A stretch of DNA of 64,000 nt. It comes from Dipylidium caninum. Taxonomy: Eukaryota; Platyhelminthes; Cestoda; Cyclophyllidea; Dipylidiidae. Where the stretch lies: positions 62,001-126,000 of the forward strand of contig QEYB01000956.1 of the NCBI GenBank assembly GCA_017562135.1. The letters run 5' to 3'. Position 1 is the stretch's first letter. Each line of letters opens with the position of its first letter. The notes beneath the pieces were generated by a model. The model had not been told where the DNA came from. It was given only the letters and a program-made list of their open reading frames with translations, and searched no databases. The position numbers were made by a program, and so were the translations under genes. Below, piece after piece: positions 41,149 through 55,893 of the stretch.

Positions 41149-43693
41149 CTAAGAGAAACCTGAAGTGACCAGGTGTGAAGGTGAAACTAAAGGATCTCTC
41201 TTCAGTCTTACATTGGAGGGGTTTGGTCCCACGGATCGGCGTTTTGGGAAGCTTGAAGACGTGACCGCGTTAACGTTCTCGGAATTACTGGGGTCCTTTT
41301 CTTTATCTTCCTCACTCTCCTTCCTCAGATTCTCCGCTAAAGATGTAATACAAGTTGTACTTTTACATTAGAGTGGATAAGTAAATATGTTCAAACTCAC
41401 CGAGTTCTTGGGCGTCAATTACTGGAGTGGAAGGCAACTTGGTGACCGAGCTGGTTGAAGAGATAAAGGATTCTACGTGGTCAAGATCAGGAGGTTCAAA
41501 CTCCGTTACGTCAAGTGGCTTCCAAAAACGGTGGAAGGATTCTTCGACCCTCTGTCGTTGAATTTTTGCCTCGGCGGTAGATAGAATAATCGATTCCTGA
41601 GGCGTTTTACGTTGTGGATCTGGTTTATGACGCCTTAAGGAGACAAATAAATTTAAAAAGTGGACTTTAACTCACTTCGACATCATCGAAGCCCGAGAAA
41701 TATGAGCATGACGTGGCTTTTGTAATCGCCTGGACAAAGAAGAAGAGGGATGTCCCGCCATTTCCCATGGTAGCTTATCGGTGAGTATGGACACGGATTT
41801 TGGGTAGGATTCGTTTTCCTTTTTATAAACCTCCAACTTCCGTTCGGTTATTTCAGCTTTGTAAGTGGTTATATTATTAAAAGTAGAGGAAATAGAAGGT
41901 ACTTCAACAAAGTCTTCCTCTTCATCCTCTTCTTCGTCTGGCTTTTCTTCTAGCGTGGTCTCAGAGGATGCTGTCGAAGGTTCTCCAACGAAATCAAGAG
42001 CAGAAAAACGATTAATTACATTCTCTAATCTGTTTAGAAGGGACTCTATTTCTGCCTTGTCTTCGGAGAAGAGGGGCAACATTTCGGAATTGTTTTCAAA
42101 AAGACGAACTAGCTACACAAAAAACCAAGAGGAAAGCAACTTGACCTTCAAACAGAAATCCTAACACTACATCTTTCCCACAAACCCACTTTATAACATC
42201 GGGCCTTGCGAATGCACGAATGAGAACTATCTGAGTCATTCCAATTTCTTAGACTCAAAATTCTTTGTACTTTTATGAAAAATCAAGTAGGTCAAGCTGG
42301 GAGGACTCTCAATCCCAAAAGCGGTTGGGTTGAGGAGAGTTAAAAAAGTTTAGGACATCCTTACTTAAAATTTTAAATATTCAATTATTTACGACCTTAA
42401 AGTGCCAGTAGGGTCGTGACATAGTGGCGTAGCTTTACCAAAATACGTGTCATATTAACCTCTAAGCCCGGGAACATCGCCCATATTATTCAATTGCGGA
42501 GAGCGAGTGAAAATCATGAGTGTGTTTGAAAAATATATGCATATAAACATACCCCCACATAGTCGGAAAGTATAGGCCAGTGGTGACTACGGGCAAGCCG
42601 AGCAAATTCTTCTGCAGAATCTCTCAGAACTCGTATATCATCATCCAATTTCAGTCGGACTTTTGGGAGTAAAGGACCATCATTGCCAATGACAAAGTCC
42701 AAAGAAAAAGTAATGTTTACTTCTCCTGATGAATGGAATCCATGCTCTCTTAAGTCATTAGAACTAGAAGATTGAGAAACAGTCAATTCCTCTGTTCCAA
42801 ATAGATCAGAAAATAGCAACTCGATAACAGTTTCCAGTGACCGCACGTTTTCCTCAATATCCATGCGGTGTTCTGAAAAGAAACAGAAGAATATATACAG
42901 CAGAATTAACTCCTTATAAGCGCATTGGGTAGATCAACATACTTCGATAGATATCGCGAGCTATGAGAATCTTCCGACGAATTACAGTGTCTGCAGTCTG
43001 TGCGGTTCGGCATCGCTGAAATTCCTCCTTTTCCAAATCTTTTATTATATTAGCCACCTCTTTTAAACGGATGGTTCCACCACCCTGTATCAAAGGAATG
43101 CGGAAACACCGCATCACTGATAAGAGTTGGCCTTGTGCCTTGGAGCATAATGGGGAACAAGCAATATCGCTCTCCCACCGAAGCAATAGTTTCAACATCT
43201 CCTTGCGCAACTCAAAAGCAGTTGATTGCGGTGGTGGTAAAGCCCCATCAAAGTTTGTGGTGGGAATACAGTAGGGTAAAATATCCTACATATTCGAGTG
43301 ATGACAATAGTAATGCACCTGCAACCGCAGCAGAATGGCTTCACATATATTCGAGGACAAAGTTGGTTGCGATGGGATGTCGGTGAGGAAGGTGATAACC
43401 TTCACAACAGCAAAGCGAATCTTAGCATTCGGTCGTCGAATTTGTTTGACTAGGAGTTCCAAAACTGCGTCTCGCTGTTCATTTGACTCACTGTTGAAAA
43501 GAACAAATTTTTCATCAATTAATGATGAAAAGAGAAGCGCAAAATTGCATGAATGAACTCACTTTATGCGGCTAACCAAATTCCAAAGAAGTTCAGTGTC
43601 CGAAGTGTTGGAACAGTCCGTAGTAAGTCGATCAATTACTTCCGGTAGAGTTTTAGGCACTCGAACAGATTTCGGCTTTTTAAACGCCTCCAT
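41149..43693 (-). CDS. UVSSA: UV-stimulated scaffold protein A
   Basis: Adaptor of transcription-coupled nucleotide excision repair that recruits TFIIH to stalled RNA polymerase II. Exons (minus strand order): 43693-43563, 43490-43319, 43285-42943, 42872-42553, 42112-41676, 41633-41401, 41336-41149. All phases close, giving about 607 residues. The first 200 residues form the helical VHS-like domain (TDTELLWNLVSRI, IRRPNAKIRFAVVKVITFL, LPPPQSTAFELRKEML). An acidic stretch with DEEEDFVEVPS matches the human TFIIH p62-binding motif (DEDFVEVPE), including the Phe and Val that contact p62. HRFWKPLDV matches human HRFWKPSEV. The protein stops about 110 residues after HRFWKP. The cysteine-containing C-terminal DUF2043 domain of vertebrate UVSSA is not seen here or in the 750 bases beyond. 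The ATG follows a good splice acceptor 90 bases after the SOSS-B stop. Confidence 0.85.
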
Positions 43694-43696
43694 TAG

Positions 43697-43783
43697 CCTA
43701 TGAAAAAATACTGCCAATTTTTGAAAGAAATATGGAAAGTCGAAGTTCACAAAATACAAGCGCTGAGAAGTATAAAATATATT
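43697..43783 (-). promoter_or_regulatory. Short intercistronic region with a likely trans-splice acceptor
   Basis: Read on the minus strand, the SOSS-B stop codon (43786-43784) is followed by a short U-rich spacer that ends in a polypyrimidine tract and AG (TATTTTTTCATAG, AG at 43699-43698). Four bases later comes the UVSSA ATG (43693). The acceptor has no donor of its own in the spacer. This arrangement fits spliced-leader trans-splicing of a two-gene transcript, which is known in flatworms. It is an inference from spacing and one site. Confidence 0.6.
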
Positions 43784-44386
<603 letters not shown>

Positions 44387-45718
44387 AGCTGCAATTCAAG
44401 GAAAGCACTAATTTCGGGAGCAGTTTCAAAACTTGGTTGGTTTATTTGGTCACGCATAATTGGGTTTTGAAAATAAGTTTCCTACATAATGTTGCCTGCT
44501 AAGTCAGCATAAATTCTGGGACGAATCCGCTAGGAATTTGGCCCAAACCTCTGATGGAAACAAGATTAGCAGTATCTACTGCAGCGCTTATACAAAGTTT
44601 ATAGATAGGGATACATTTGTAAACTATTAAGAGAGATAGGAGACACTCTGTGCGAGTGCCAGAGCACAAGTGTTTCTGTGTGGAAGCGCTAGGAAAGGCA
44701 TCACTACTTGGCGACTATTTAAATGCATTCCTCCCGCGGAACTCCCAAGTGGTCCGATAAACCGAGCCTTAACAACCTCGAGACTTGCAGCATAAATCAA
44801 GACGATTGACCCAAGAGGACATGAAATGAACCTGTGAGGGAACACCAGAACTAAGTACGGCTTAGTCCAGAGGCTCCGGAAACCAAATTTCCAAAAACTA
44901 CTGGTTATATAGAGTCGATTCTTTACGAAAAACGTAATTCTTATGACACTAATCCTTGACGGCCCATTCACTCACACAAAAACCGAGGGAAGCTCTTGTT
45001 AGCCCCTTACACAGTTATTTGAGTTTTCATTGGACACTTCATAGTGAGAAGGTCATTGGGGTTCCGCGTGTCCACGGAATATTCATATTAGTTAGATCCA
45101 TGTGGAGCAGGCTGAAAGTATCGAGAGATACATCTTTGAAAATTAACTGTCTTAAGTAGCTCTTGTAATATGTCTCCGTCTGCATCACGACTGGTCCGTA
45201 ATACCAAATTAAGCAAAACGCATGTTATAAGTCCGATGCCAAAAATCGCCGCATTACGAGTCCATTCCGCACAGTAATATTAACAGGTACATAAAGTCCT
45301 CATATAGGTTGTACAAAGGTTTCGGCTCCCCTGGCTATAAAGAATATATTACCTTACGCCGCATTCGCGTTTTCAGAACAAGAGCGCTTCAAAAACATGT
45401 ACGTATACTACAAAACAGAAACGTAAATTTAGCTTAAGTGCTAACCTATTGCCGTTTGGATAAAGAGTTTAGGCTACAATTTATGTACCATGTCACGTCC
45501 AGCACAACGTGTTCAATTTTGATTGTGTATTCAAACAGCAGCCCATCTAGACCCTACACTGTATTCATTACTTGCACATAAGCACTAAAAACAACTAAAT
45601 TCTCATTCGGAAATTTATTTGTGACTGGATTTATGCTAATTGCAAATGTAAATGGTTTTTCCCAGTGGATAACTGAAAAATATGTGCGCTTGTTATAAAT
45701 CCAATCAGTTATGCGGGA
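44387..45718. other. Divergent intergenic region between SOSS-B and PCMTD genes
   Basis: About 1.3 kb between the start codons of two genes facing away from each other, so it should contain both promoters. An open stretch of 114 codons on the minus strand (44971-44627) shows no family resemblance and no intron signals; I treat it as chance. No repeat or RNA gene seen. Confidence 0.5.
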
Positions 45719-48330
45719 ATGGGTGGGAGGGTTAGTAACTTTCCAGACCACCAGGCCCTCGTGGACAGCCTTACCGAATCATGCCGAATTACGCCAGATG
45801 TGGAGCGTGTCTTTCGTTTGGTAGATCGCGGATTCTATGCAATAGAGCCAAAAGGACAAATTTACAGCGATTCCGTTTGGCGAATCGATAAACTTCATCT
45901 ATCTGCCCCTGGTATTTATATAACCGTTCTTCGCGAGTTGGATATTCAGCCCGGACAATCTGTGCTTAATATAGGTAGCGGTACCGGGTACCTTAGTACC
46001 ATGTTTGGTCTCCTGTTAGGTAAACTTTTCCATTCCTAAGGTCTCTTGATTTTGATTTCTTTGCGATATTGCTGTGAAGTATCTGTTGTTTTTAGGATCA
46101 AATGGTGTAAACCATGGTATCGAATTGCATGAGTCTAATGTGGCGTTTGCCCGCGAACGTTTGGCCAAATTTTTGACCGCTACTGATGCCATTTTCGAGC
46201 GTGACTTTTGTGAACCCTGCTTCATCATCGGAAATATTTTTACAGTTGTCCCTCCTGCCACCTCCTCCGCTCAATTTGGAAATGAGGGGCCCCCTGAATC
46301 CTCTGGTGATTTTGATTCAGAGGGCTCCTCCCTTGACGATTTCATACAGCAATCTATCCTCTCATCCAACATTAGCGTGGAACCTCCTCCTCTCGTTAAG
46401 CGTGGATATGAAGGTAGTGGTGAATCTGAATTGGAATTCTGGCCTACATATGATCGCATTTACGTCGGATCTATGATATCATCCAAAGCACAGTTGGAAG
46501 CTATTCTGCGACTGCTCAATATCGGTGGCCGACTTATCGCACCTATTTATGATCAAGTAGGAATCTTTACGAGTACTTGGTATCAAAAATACTTTGAAAA
46601 TGTGTTTTGCTTTTTGTGTTGTAGCTCCACAAAATCGACCGTGTCTCTACCAACAAGGTGAACGATACTGTTCTAAACAATGTCAGTTTTGTGAGCCTTG
46701 TTTCGCCCACGGAAGATGATCCTATTGTTAAACCTCGTGAGTTCCCTTTGTTATTTTCGGAAATTTTTAACAAAAAGTCATTTGAAATGAATTATTCGTT
46801 TTGTGCAACTGCCCAAATGGTGATATAATTTTAAGATGTCATTTCTTCGATTTCACCTAAACGTCTCTAACAGCTCAATTCACTTTAGAACATGTTTCAG
46901 GCCTTTTTGTAAGTGCCAGAAGTATATCGAATTGTTAAGCGCTATTTCAAAGATTAGATCACCTCGAATTATATAATGAACCTACAGATAACTTTTGCAT
47001 TTACTTACAATTACCGTTTTGTGGTAAACTAATACTGCGTTCAGATTCTTTTAAAATTCCTTTGCCGACCTGCTTTCGTCTTGCCCACACCTTATTATTT
47101 CTACCGATCATATCGTCTGTCTTATATCCGCGCTTTTTAAAGCCAGCTTACCATTATTCAGTAATTTTTTTTGTGCCGGTGCCATGTGGAAATCGCAGTC
47201 ATGACAAAACTCTATGCGTTTAGTTATTTCGAGGAATTTCGGTGACTAAGGTGCCTCAGTGTTGTCTTTTATTTCCCCTTGCTTTAAAGTTGATTGTTGA
47301 GTTTGCTAGAGGAAGTTTTATTTCTCGGTCAGCACCACGTCGTAAAGTGGATCGACTAGAGCGTCTTGCATGTCGGCGTTGGCGTCAACAACTACGTCAA
47401 GTGATTCTACAACGCGTTGGTGTTCTACCTACATTGGCCCGGTTCGTGCGCGCCCGTCGACCTTCAACTTCTCAAGAACACGTCGATGAAAACCCTGTTG
47501 AGGTAATTCCTTCGTCTGACAGCACCGGTTCGTCTTCGTCGTCAACTTCAATTTCATCATCTTGGATGCCCTCTCCTCGGCCTTCTGCCCCCTCTACACC
47601 CCCTGTGCGTCTACAGGAGGTGTCGGAACATCCTTCTTCCTCCCTTCCGATAAATGTAACTGTTACCCCTGTCGGTTTCGACAGTGGAACCGCACAGGCC
47701 GACAACGGAAGGAGGACCGTCGTGGGACAACTGGATTTCCTCGAGATGCTCTCTCGAAACATCCTCTATTGTCAAATGGTAAATTACTTGATTGATAATT
47801 ACCTCGCTCTCTCAGTGATCACGCTAGAGATCAATTTGCTTCCAACTTTGTCTCCTCTCTTTCCCAATTTTCAGCAAGCGAGGAGTAGCCATAGCAACAG
47901 AGAACCAGATGCAGAAATGATAAGGGAAGGTGACGAAGAACACGTTCCGAACGATGGACGAGCGGAAAGTGTTGATACGGATACCGATAATGAAAGCGAT
48001 GATTCTCCGCCATACGATGGGTGTGCCGTGACACAACGCCAACGGAAAAGGAAGAGGAGAAGAAGAGAGGATGGAGTAGAGGCTGAAGATGAAGATGAAG
48101 AAGAGGGAGATGAAGAGGAGGGGGAGGACGAGGACGAAGAATCAGAAGAGGGGACAGAAAACCGCGGCGACGAAGGACGTCGTAGCCAACGTCGTCGTCG
48201 AGCCAAGCGAGGGAAGGGTTTGACTTGGCGGCCGCAATCGTATACGTTTCGAGAGAGGATGCAACAGTTTATGGAAGAAGAATTGCTTCTTCCCCCCTAC
48301 ACTGTCGATCTCGTTCTCCGTGTCATCTGA
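45719..48330 (+). CDS. PCMTD: PCMT domain-containing protein (PCMTD1/2 family)
   Basis: Relative of protein L-isoaspartate O-methyltransferase. Family members bind S-adenosylmethionine and are linked to Cullin-RING ubiquitin ligases rather than to efficient isoaspartate repair. Exons: 45719-46019, 46096-46556, 46625-46736, 47312-47778, 47875-48330; all phases close, giving about 598 residues. The start MGGRVSN matches the family start MGGAVS, a likely N-myristoylation site. Key motifs: IHLSAP-like KLHLSAPGIY, SAM-binding LNIGSGTGYLSTM, VNHGIELHESNVAFA, DRIYVGSMIS, GGRLIAPIYDQ. A 65-residue acidic insert (46270-46430) interrupts the methyltransferase fold where human PCMTD1 is continuous. The long C-terminus is basic, then Ser-rich, then has a run of Glu and Asp (48080-48160). 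It ends FMEEELLLPPYTVDLVLRV, comparable to the LPLPESLKAYL end of PCMTD1. Confidence 0.88.
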
Positions 48331-49465
48331 TGATTATCCTGTCTGGCTTACTGTTACTCCTCTTAAGTCGGATATCCGTTATTATCTCCATTTACTGTCA
48401 TTTTTCTATTGCGAAACGGATTTAGTTATTATCACAGCGCGTTTATTGAAATAAAAATCTGAATTTAGAGTACTGACTCTTGATTTTACACTAATTATTG
48501 CTCTTCTAAAATTCGACTTCTTCGAATTGTGGATGCATTTTGTTAAGATTTGCGGCTGACAAATGAGCATTAGAGTTGGTCATTGACGTCGAGCCTGCCT
48601 CACGCCAGCATCCTGTATGCGTTTTCTTTTATGAAAAACATTGCTCTTATTATATACCGAGGCATTTGACTGCGATAACAAACTTCAGAGCATACACTTT
48701 TTTTTTCAACGATGCTGTTCTATGCGTATCCGCTAGGAATCTCAGTGGGACATCCCTTGTGATCTCATGCACATTTAAACGGGTGGCCTGGGATGTTTAA
48801 ATCACCCAACTTCAGCGCCCTGTAGCTTAGACACTGTCAACGCGATTACCGTAACTTGCCGCCCCCATCGCTTTGTAAGGCTTGTTTCTTTTTCAGTTAT
48901 TGCGTGAGCTTACCAGCCCCGCCACGTGGCCACTGCCGTTGCCCTCGATGACAATCATACGGCGACCGCAACCCTGTCCAATGCTGAGGCTCCTCATTCA
49001 AACAGCCCTGTTACAGCGCCTGATACCCTAATTCCCGTGTTAGATGCAAAGTAGATTTGGTTTGAAACCGATTGATCCACTCCCGGACATGTTGATGGAC
49101 ACTCATTGAAGTCGTGACTAGTCTCACTTTAAGCATACGCCCTCGGGCTTCATGTCAATCCGCGCCTCAATTTTGGACCAATTGTAACCTAGTAATTACT
49201 TGATTGTCGTCGTAGCTTACTTCGAAGAGAACCAGTCGACGATGTCACATTTTTCACATTACGCTGTGCATACTGCTAGCCCGAAATTTTCGACAAAAAA
49301 TACTGGCTGCCAACCCTTCCGCTGCGTACAGCCGACGGGGGCCCAACACAGTAAAGAACGCCTCCGTATATAATCATACTTTAAATCGAATATGGTTCAT
49401 TTTCTATTGTTTCGCAACCCCTGCATCCCACGTAATAGGCCTATTTTAATATTTACACAGCAGTG
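48331..49465. other. Intergenic between convergent PCMTD and DDX52
   Basis: Region between two converging genes. At 48916-49053 (+) there is an exon-like open stretch after a CAG acceptor (reads RHVATAVALDD, then SNAEAPHSNSPVTAPD, stop). It resembles no family I know and could be chance or part of an alternative PCMTD 3' end. The rest holds nothing I recognise. Confidence 0.4.
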
Positions 49466-52449
49466 CTAAACGGTTTTCCTAGTATCGCGCTTCGCCTTTG
49501 ACTTTTCACTCGTCATCACACCGCCATTGACCATTTTGAGGTCACGAGATTTTGAGCCTGGCACGTCGACGATACTCCCCCGATGCGGGTTCCATGGTCG
49601 CAGAAGGCCCCGCTCCCTACGTTTACATATAATATATCGGTAAGAACAAGATTCCAATGAAGAAATTCACGAAAACGCTACTTACCGATAAAAATCGATC
49701 TTAGAAGACTTCTTCAGTGCCACTTTGGCGGCCAATCTGCGTTCACCCTTGCGTTTTGAGACTACTCCTCCCAGGGCACGTGCGTGCATCTGTTTTGCTT
49801 TCCTCGCCTTCCACACCAATACCAGTCGCTGAAGATCCGGGTCTACCTCTGCGCCACTTCTGGCCATTACGTCTAAGATGTTATCCATGTGAAACAGGTC
49901 GGCATCTGTCCAGAGTGTGACCGCACGTCCACCTATGCGCCCACCCCGTCCCGCTCGCCCAACGCGGTGGATATACTCAATAGGAGAGGGGGGAAGGTCA
50001 TAGTTCACTACCATCATCAAACTCTGAGTGAAATACAATAAATGGAAATGTAAGAGTGGGCTATAAATGGACAAAAATGCAATGAGAGTAACATACCTTA
50101 AAGTCCATCCCCCGTCCAAGCAGATTAGTACATATGAGAACGTTGATCTTTCCTTCACGAAAAGCTTTTATTGTAGCAATGCGCTGAAAGATTGTAAAAA
50201 AGCCCTCCTGAAAATAGTATATTTGTTAATATTATGCATATCAACTATTAGACTATAGTTTGTCTTCGGATTTATGGGTTTTAATATTCACGAGTTAACA
50301 CCTATGAAGCGTGATGATTATCGAACACTGGCCAGAAACCTGTACCATTTGGTAATTTGTAGATATGTTTAATGTATATTAATAATTTTCCACGGCGGAC
50401 ACACCTGCGCCTCACTTTTCTCGCCCGACAGGACACCGACAAGTATATGTTTATCACAGAGAATAATCTCCTTGAACAACTCAGCTGCTCGTTGCCGAGA
50501 TTCCGTGAAGATGAGGCAAGGGTAAACAAGTCCACCCACGAGCATTTTACGCAGCTCCAACAACTTGCCTTGCTCTGAACCGCAATAACGAAGCTCTTGA
50601 CGCACCACTGAGACTGCAGTATTACTGAATAATTATGTTGTAATCAAATGATCTCAAATTGGTCAATAAAATGAAGACTTCGACTCAAAAATAAAAGATA
50701 GAAAACTTGCCTATCACCTAATTGGATTTTTATCAGACCTCTCGTGGGTACGGTATCAGTGCCTCCAAGTTCCTCCGTAGTCCAACTAACGACAGGAGCG
50801 GGTAGGGTGGCCGAGAAGAGCGCGATACTGGGGAAATTTTTGGCGTTGTCACGAATGCTACCCAAAATTTTTGCGAGTTGGGAGTGAAAGGTACGTAATT
50901 GAGCATCCTTGTTCCCAATATTCGATTCTAGCATCTTATCACACTCATCAATCACGACCCAGGACAGACTATAATAAAAAGGATATTATTCCAATCTGGC
51001 AAGATGAGACTCTCGTATGGCTTGAGGGCATGTCCACAAATTCAAGGATCGACTTCCCATGTGAAGAAACGCGTTCGTACAGTTACGGGGTATAGTACTA
51101 AAAGTAGCTATGGGTATGGTAGAAATATTTAAATGATATCGCCGTAAAAGTCAGATAGGCTATTACCAGTAAAAGTATGGAGAGCTGTGTGGTCACCAAT
51201 GTCCCTTGCTAGCATCAAAAACACAATTTTACGTAAAAAGTGGGGGTTACTTATTAAATAACGTTTAGTAATGGGGAACTGATAACTTATCATAGCGTTA
51301 AATAGGCTACATTCAAATTTCCAAAGGCAAGCTTGGTTCAAAACCTTAATTTAAAACAAGATGTTAAATTAAATTTTGAAAATAGTGCTAACAAACACTT
51401 CAAATGCGGGCAAAGAGCTAGATGTGTACTGTCAAAAAACCATGAGAAAGCTTGTGTATACACGGTAGACACTAAGTCAGAAAAGAGAGGCTGTTTATTT
51501 ACAAAATTTTTAGTATAAATTCGGATTCGGATGCAACAAACCAGACTGACGTTGTGGGTGTTTTCACAACAGTAGCAGAAATGCATTAACAAAGATGTCC
51601 GTAAAATTTAATTAGGGGGTTGAGAGGTAGAATATCAGTGACAAAAAATACTAGAAGATACCGGTCAAATTTTATTGGACATTGAGTTCCCTTCGCTGCC
51701 AACAACTTTGTCAAGCGCTTTGGTGTAGTAATGATAATCTTCGTCTCCGACGGTAGACGCAACTCACGAACTTTTTTAGATGCGGTTTTGTTCTTTTTTT
51801 CTTTTTCTCTAGGCGCGTAATGAGTGCGGCGGAGAATGGCGATTTTCTGAAAGGCTGGGCTTAACCTCCTCGCTTCTACCCAAATCTGGTTCAGAAGCTC
51901 TTGCGTGATAGAGAGGATAATACAATATGGATAAACACAGTGTTTCAGAGATGATTTCGGTGGAAAACGCGTAGAAGTAGCAAGGTTGAGGATCGGGATA
52001 AGATAAGCTGCGGTTTTTCCAGAACCAGTTGGTGAGCCGACGAGCATATTGTGACCCTAAAAGTATATTTACATCTCCAAATTTAAGAACCTCAAGAAAA
52101 ACGGGGATAACCTCCGTCTGAACTGGCATCGGTCTTGTATAAGAGCAACTAGCTAAACGTTCCACAATGCTCGGAGCGAAGTCGTAGGGTGGCATGGAAA
52201 GGGATTTAAATGAAAGAAGTGGGGGGATGGAAGACAGAGTGGATTGGAGAGGTTTTCGCAAATATTCTTTGTGGGAGTTGCGGTCAAGAAGTGAATAATC
52301 AACTAAGTCTGCGGAACTCTTGCTGTGAGCGGACCTCCGGTTAGGCTAGATGATAAAGTCACTGATAACTTTTCGCTTACTTCGCTCCCACCTCCCCCGA
52401 ATTCTTCCATATCCTTTGTAAGAGCTCTAAAAGCATCTGCATAATCCAT
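49466..52449 (-). CDS. DDX52: DEAD-box RNA helicase DDX52 (yeast Rok1 family)
   Basis: Nucleolar ATP-dependent RNA helicase of small ribosomal subunit assembly. Exons (minus strand): 52449-52381, 52318-52091, 52056-51662, 50968-50711, 50624-50405, 50208-50097, 50023-49686, 49616-49466. Motifs in order: Q motif (RPMPVQ), motif I SPTGSGKT, Ib TTPKRL, II DECD, III SAT (ALFSATLP), [48 protein letters not shown] and the [15 protein letters not shown] block match DDX52 better than other DEAD-box members. Motif Ia, usually PTREL, reads SITQEL. The C-terminus is basic ([12 protein letters not shown]). Intron 50710-50625 has a GC donor (AG then GCAAGT). One extra base in a T/A run at 50160-50164 breaks the frame between IKAF and [11 protein letters not shown]. 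The start is the ATG before [10 protein letters not shown]. Confidence 0.9.
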
Positions 52450-53528
52450 GGAGCAGCTCGTGTTGACACTCAGGTTGAACGATGACTTCGGGCATCAGGC
52501 TAATTAGGACCTTACTTGCTTTTTTTTACAAAGCACTAGACAAGGTTATACATGTTGTTAAACATGAAATCTTTAACCCAATGGCTTGGACTGTTATTAT
52601 TTTAATTGGCGTTGTATCCTTATTTGTGCTTACAAGCCCGTTGGGCGTTTTTACATAATGCAGGTTTTTCTGTTAAATCAGTCTTTATTATTTTGTCTGT
52701 TGCTTTCTCGTATAAAGATTTCCATTTTCAAGACAATCGTTCCTACATGTTTGACGTAAATGGGTGCTTGTCACCGTAGAACATTCCATTTGCAAATCAT
52801 ATTATTTCTTATATTTTGTGACACTGATACTAGCATTTTATACAGAAAAGTGCTTCTCTCGAGACCAAAGCAGTGCATGTGACATACGCAGTGCGAAAAA
52901 TAATTAAAAAATGCAAATTCCCAGTTTATTTATTTCACAATATTTTCACCAAATTGTTCCTATGCCGATAGGGTAGTACTCGTCTGATCCTAACCAAAAA
53001 TCTGCCACGTGGCCTCACCTTCCGGCGGCGCAAACCCTATCTTGTCCTACCGTATTGCCCATCCCCCAATGTCGGCTCTCCCCTTTCTACATTCTGGAAT
53101 AGGTTAATGGGCTAAAGGATCCTTCTAGGGTCTCAAGTTCCGACACCACCTGAGTTTTAGGAGAATACTCAATGCTAGACCGCAAAAATACGGCCCCTCA
53201 GCATTCTTCCGGCGCTGGATATTAACAACTTCAACGCAATACTTGCCGATCCCCCGCCGTCACTTGTACCATCTACTACTCTGTGTCTCTAACACCCAAA
53301 TTATCAAACAGTTGCAACTGTTTTAAGATCATTTGAATTATTTAACGTATTTTTCGACCCAGATCTCACATTTTCAAGACCCTACCCATATTCCCATCCC
53401 ATAAAATTCAATCACTCAGTAGTGAACAGGAAAGATTTACTAACTAAATACATACCCAAAAATGGTGATTCCATTAAAAAAATCGAATTCCAGGAAATCG
53501 CATGGCCTAAGGTCCTTTTTTCTAGTCT
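52450..53528. other. Intergenic: TDH to DDX52
   Basis: About 1.1 kb between two minus-strand genes. It should hold the TDH 3' UTR and the DDX52 promoter. No exon, repeat or RNA gene recognised. Confidence 0.6.
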
Positions 53529-54863
<1,335 letters not shown>

Positions 54864-55893
54864 GCTGAGAGTGTGGTCTGCGCACTAAGGTACAGCGTTT
54901 TATAGTTCTACCAACCAGTCAAACTCGCGCGCGTTATTCCATGTGCTGGCGTGCTTCTAGCCAACCCCGCAATCCCTTTGCTCACCTAGGGTATTAATTC
55001 GCAGTTAAAGGCTACGACCGACGAGTTGTAACCTCTTTACATGCTGGCTTATTTCTCACCTTTTTAGGCTAGAATTATATTGTTCACAGTTTAATCATCA
55101 TCACATTTCACAATTTGGCTTTCTTATAAACTCCGCGATTTGTACATTAGACCAGGTTTCTCAGCCTACCATAAGTGTATTGGCTTAGAAGATTGTTTTT
55201 TGCATTATATAATGTTTCAAGAGCCCACGTCTACTTTTCATGCTTCCTAAGACGAAAATGGGGAAGATCACAACTAGAGACTGAGGATTAGATCAAGCGC
55301 ACAGAGTAAGTTAAAGCAGCTAATCGTGTAGCATTAGCATTGCTAACAGGCGTTTATTGAGTGTTCCAAATCGGACAGGTAAAACTAATCGACATACCAC
55401 TGGCAACGACACTTATCCATTCGCATTTTGGCCGCCGATCGTGCGGCTGAAAGCAGATTTTTGATCACAACGATATGACCAAGCAGTGAACCCGATAATG
55501 TAATTGAACTCCAAAAAGTAACAACTCGTGTACGTGTAGGTGACAAGTAAATTGCCATGCGGTAATGGTTGTAATGGAGTTACAGATGTCACTTCTGTAG
55601 CAATCGCACACGGCGAACGCATTTGCGACGTCCATCTATCTAAACTGGTTTAATACTTATTCAATAAATACTTCACGCGCACTTAAAGGAACATTGTGAA
55701 TCAGTTAATGATCAGAAACAAAAGTAATGAAAAAAGGAATACGATAACAGAGTCTTTGCTGTGGAAGAAAAAACATACAGGGAAAGAGAAAACGAGTTAG
55801 TACTCCAATTCCAAGGCAAAAATTTCATTAAATTATCTGCTGATTACGAATGGAAAAAAATTTACTGGACGTCCTGACAAATATAACCGCTTC
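54864..55893. other. Region upstream of TDH, left flank of the palindrome
   Basis: About 1 kb holding the likely TDH promoter and then AT-rich sequence up to the abrupt start of the GC-rich palindrome. No gene recognised. Confidence 0.6.

Noticed and set aside
44627..44971. 114-codon open stretch on the minus strand between SOSS-B and PCMTD
   Set aside because: No family likeness and no conserved context; a length that can arise by chance in a 1.3-kb gap.
47871..48206. Ser-rich open stretch on the minus strand opposite the PCMTD acidic tail
   Set aside because: It is the antisense of a Glu/Asp/Arg-coding exon whose frame, splice phase and family resemblance are clear.
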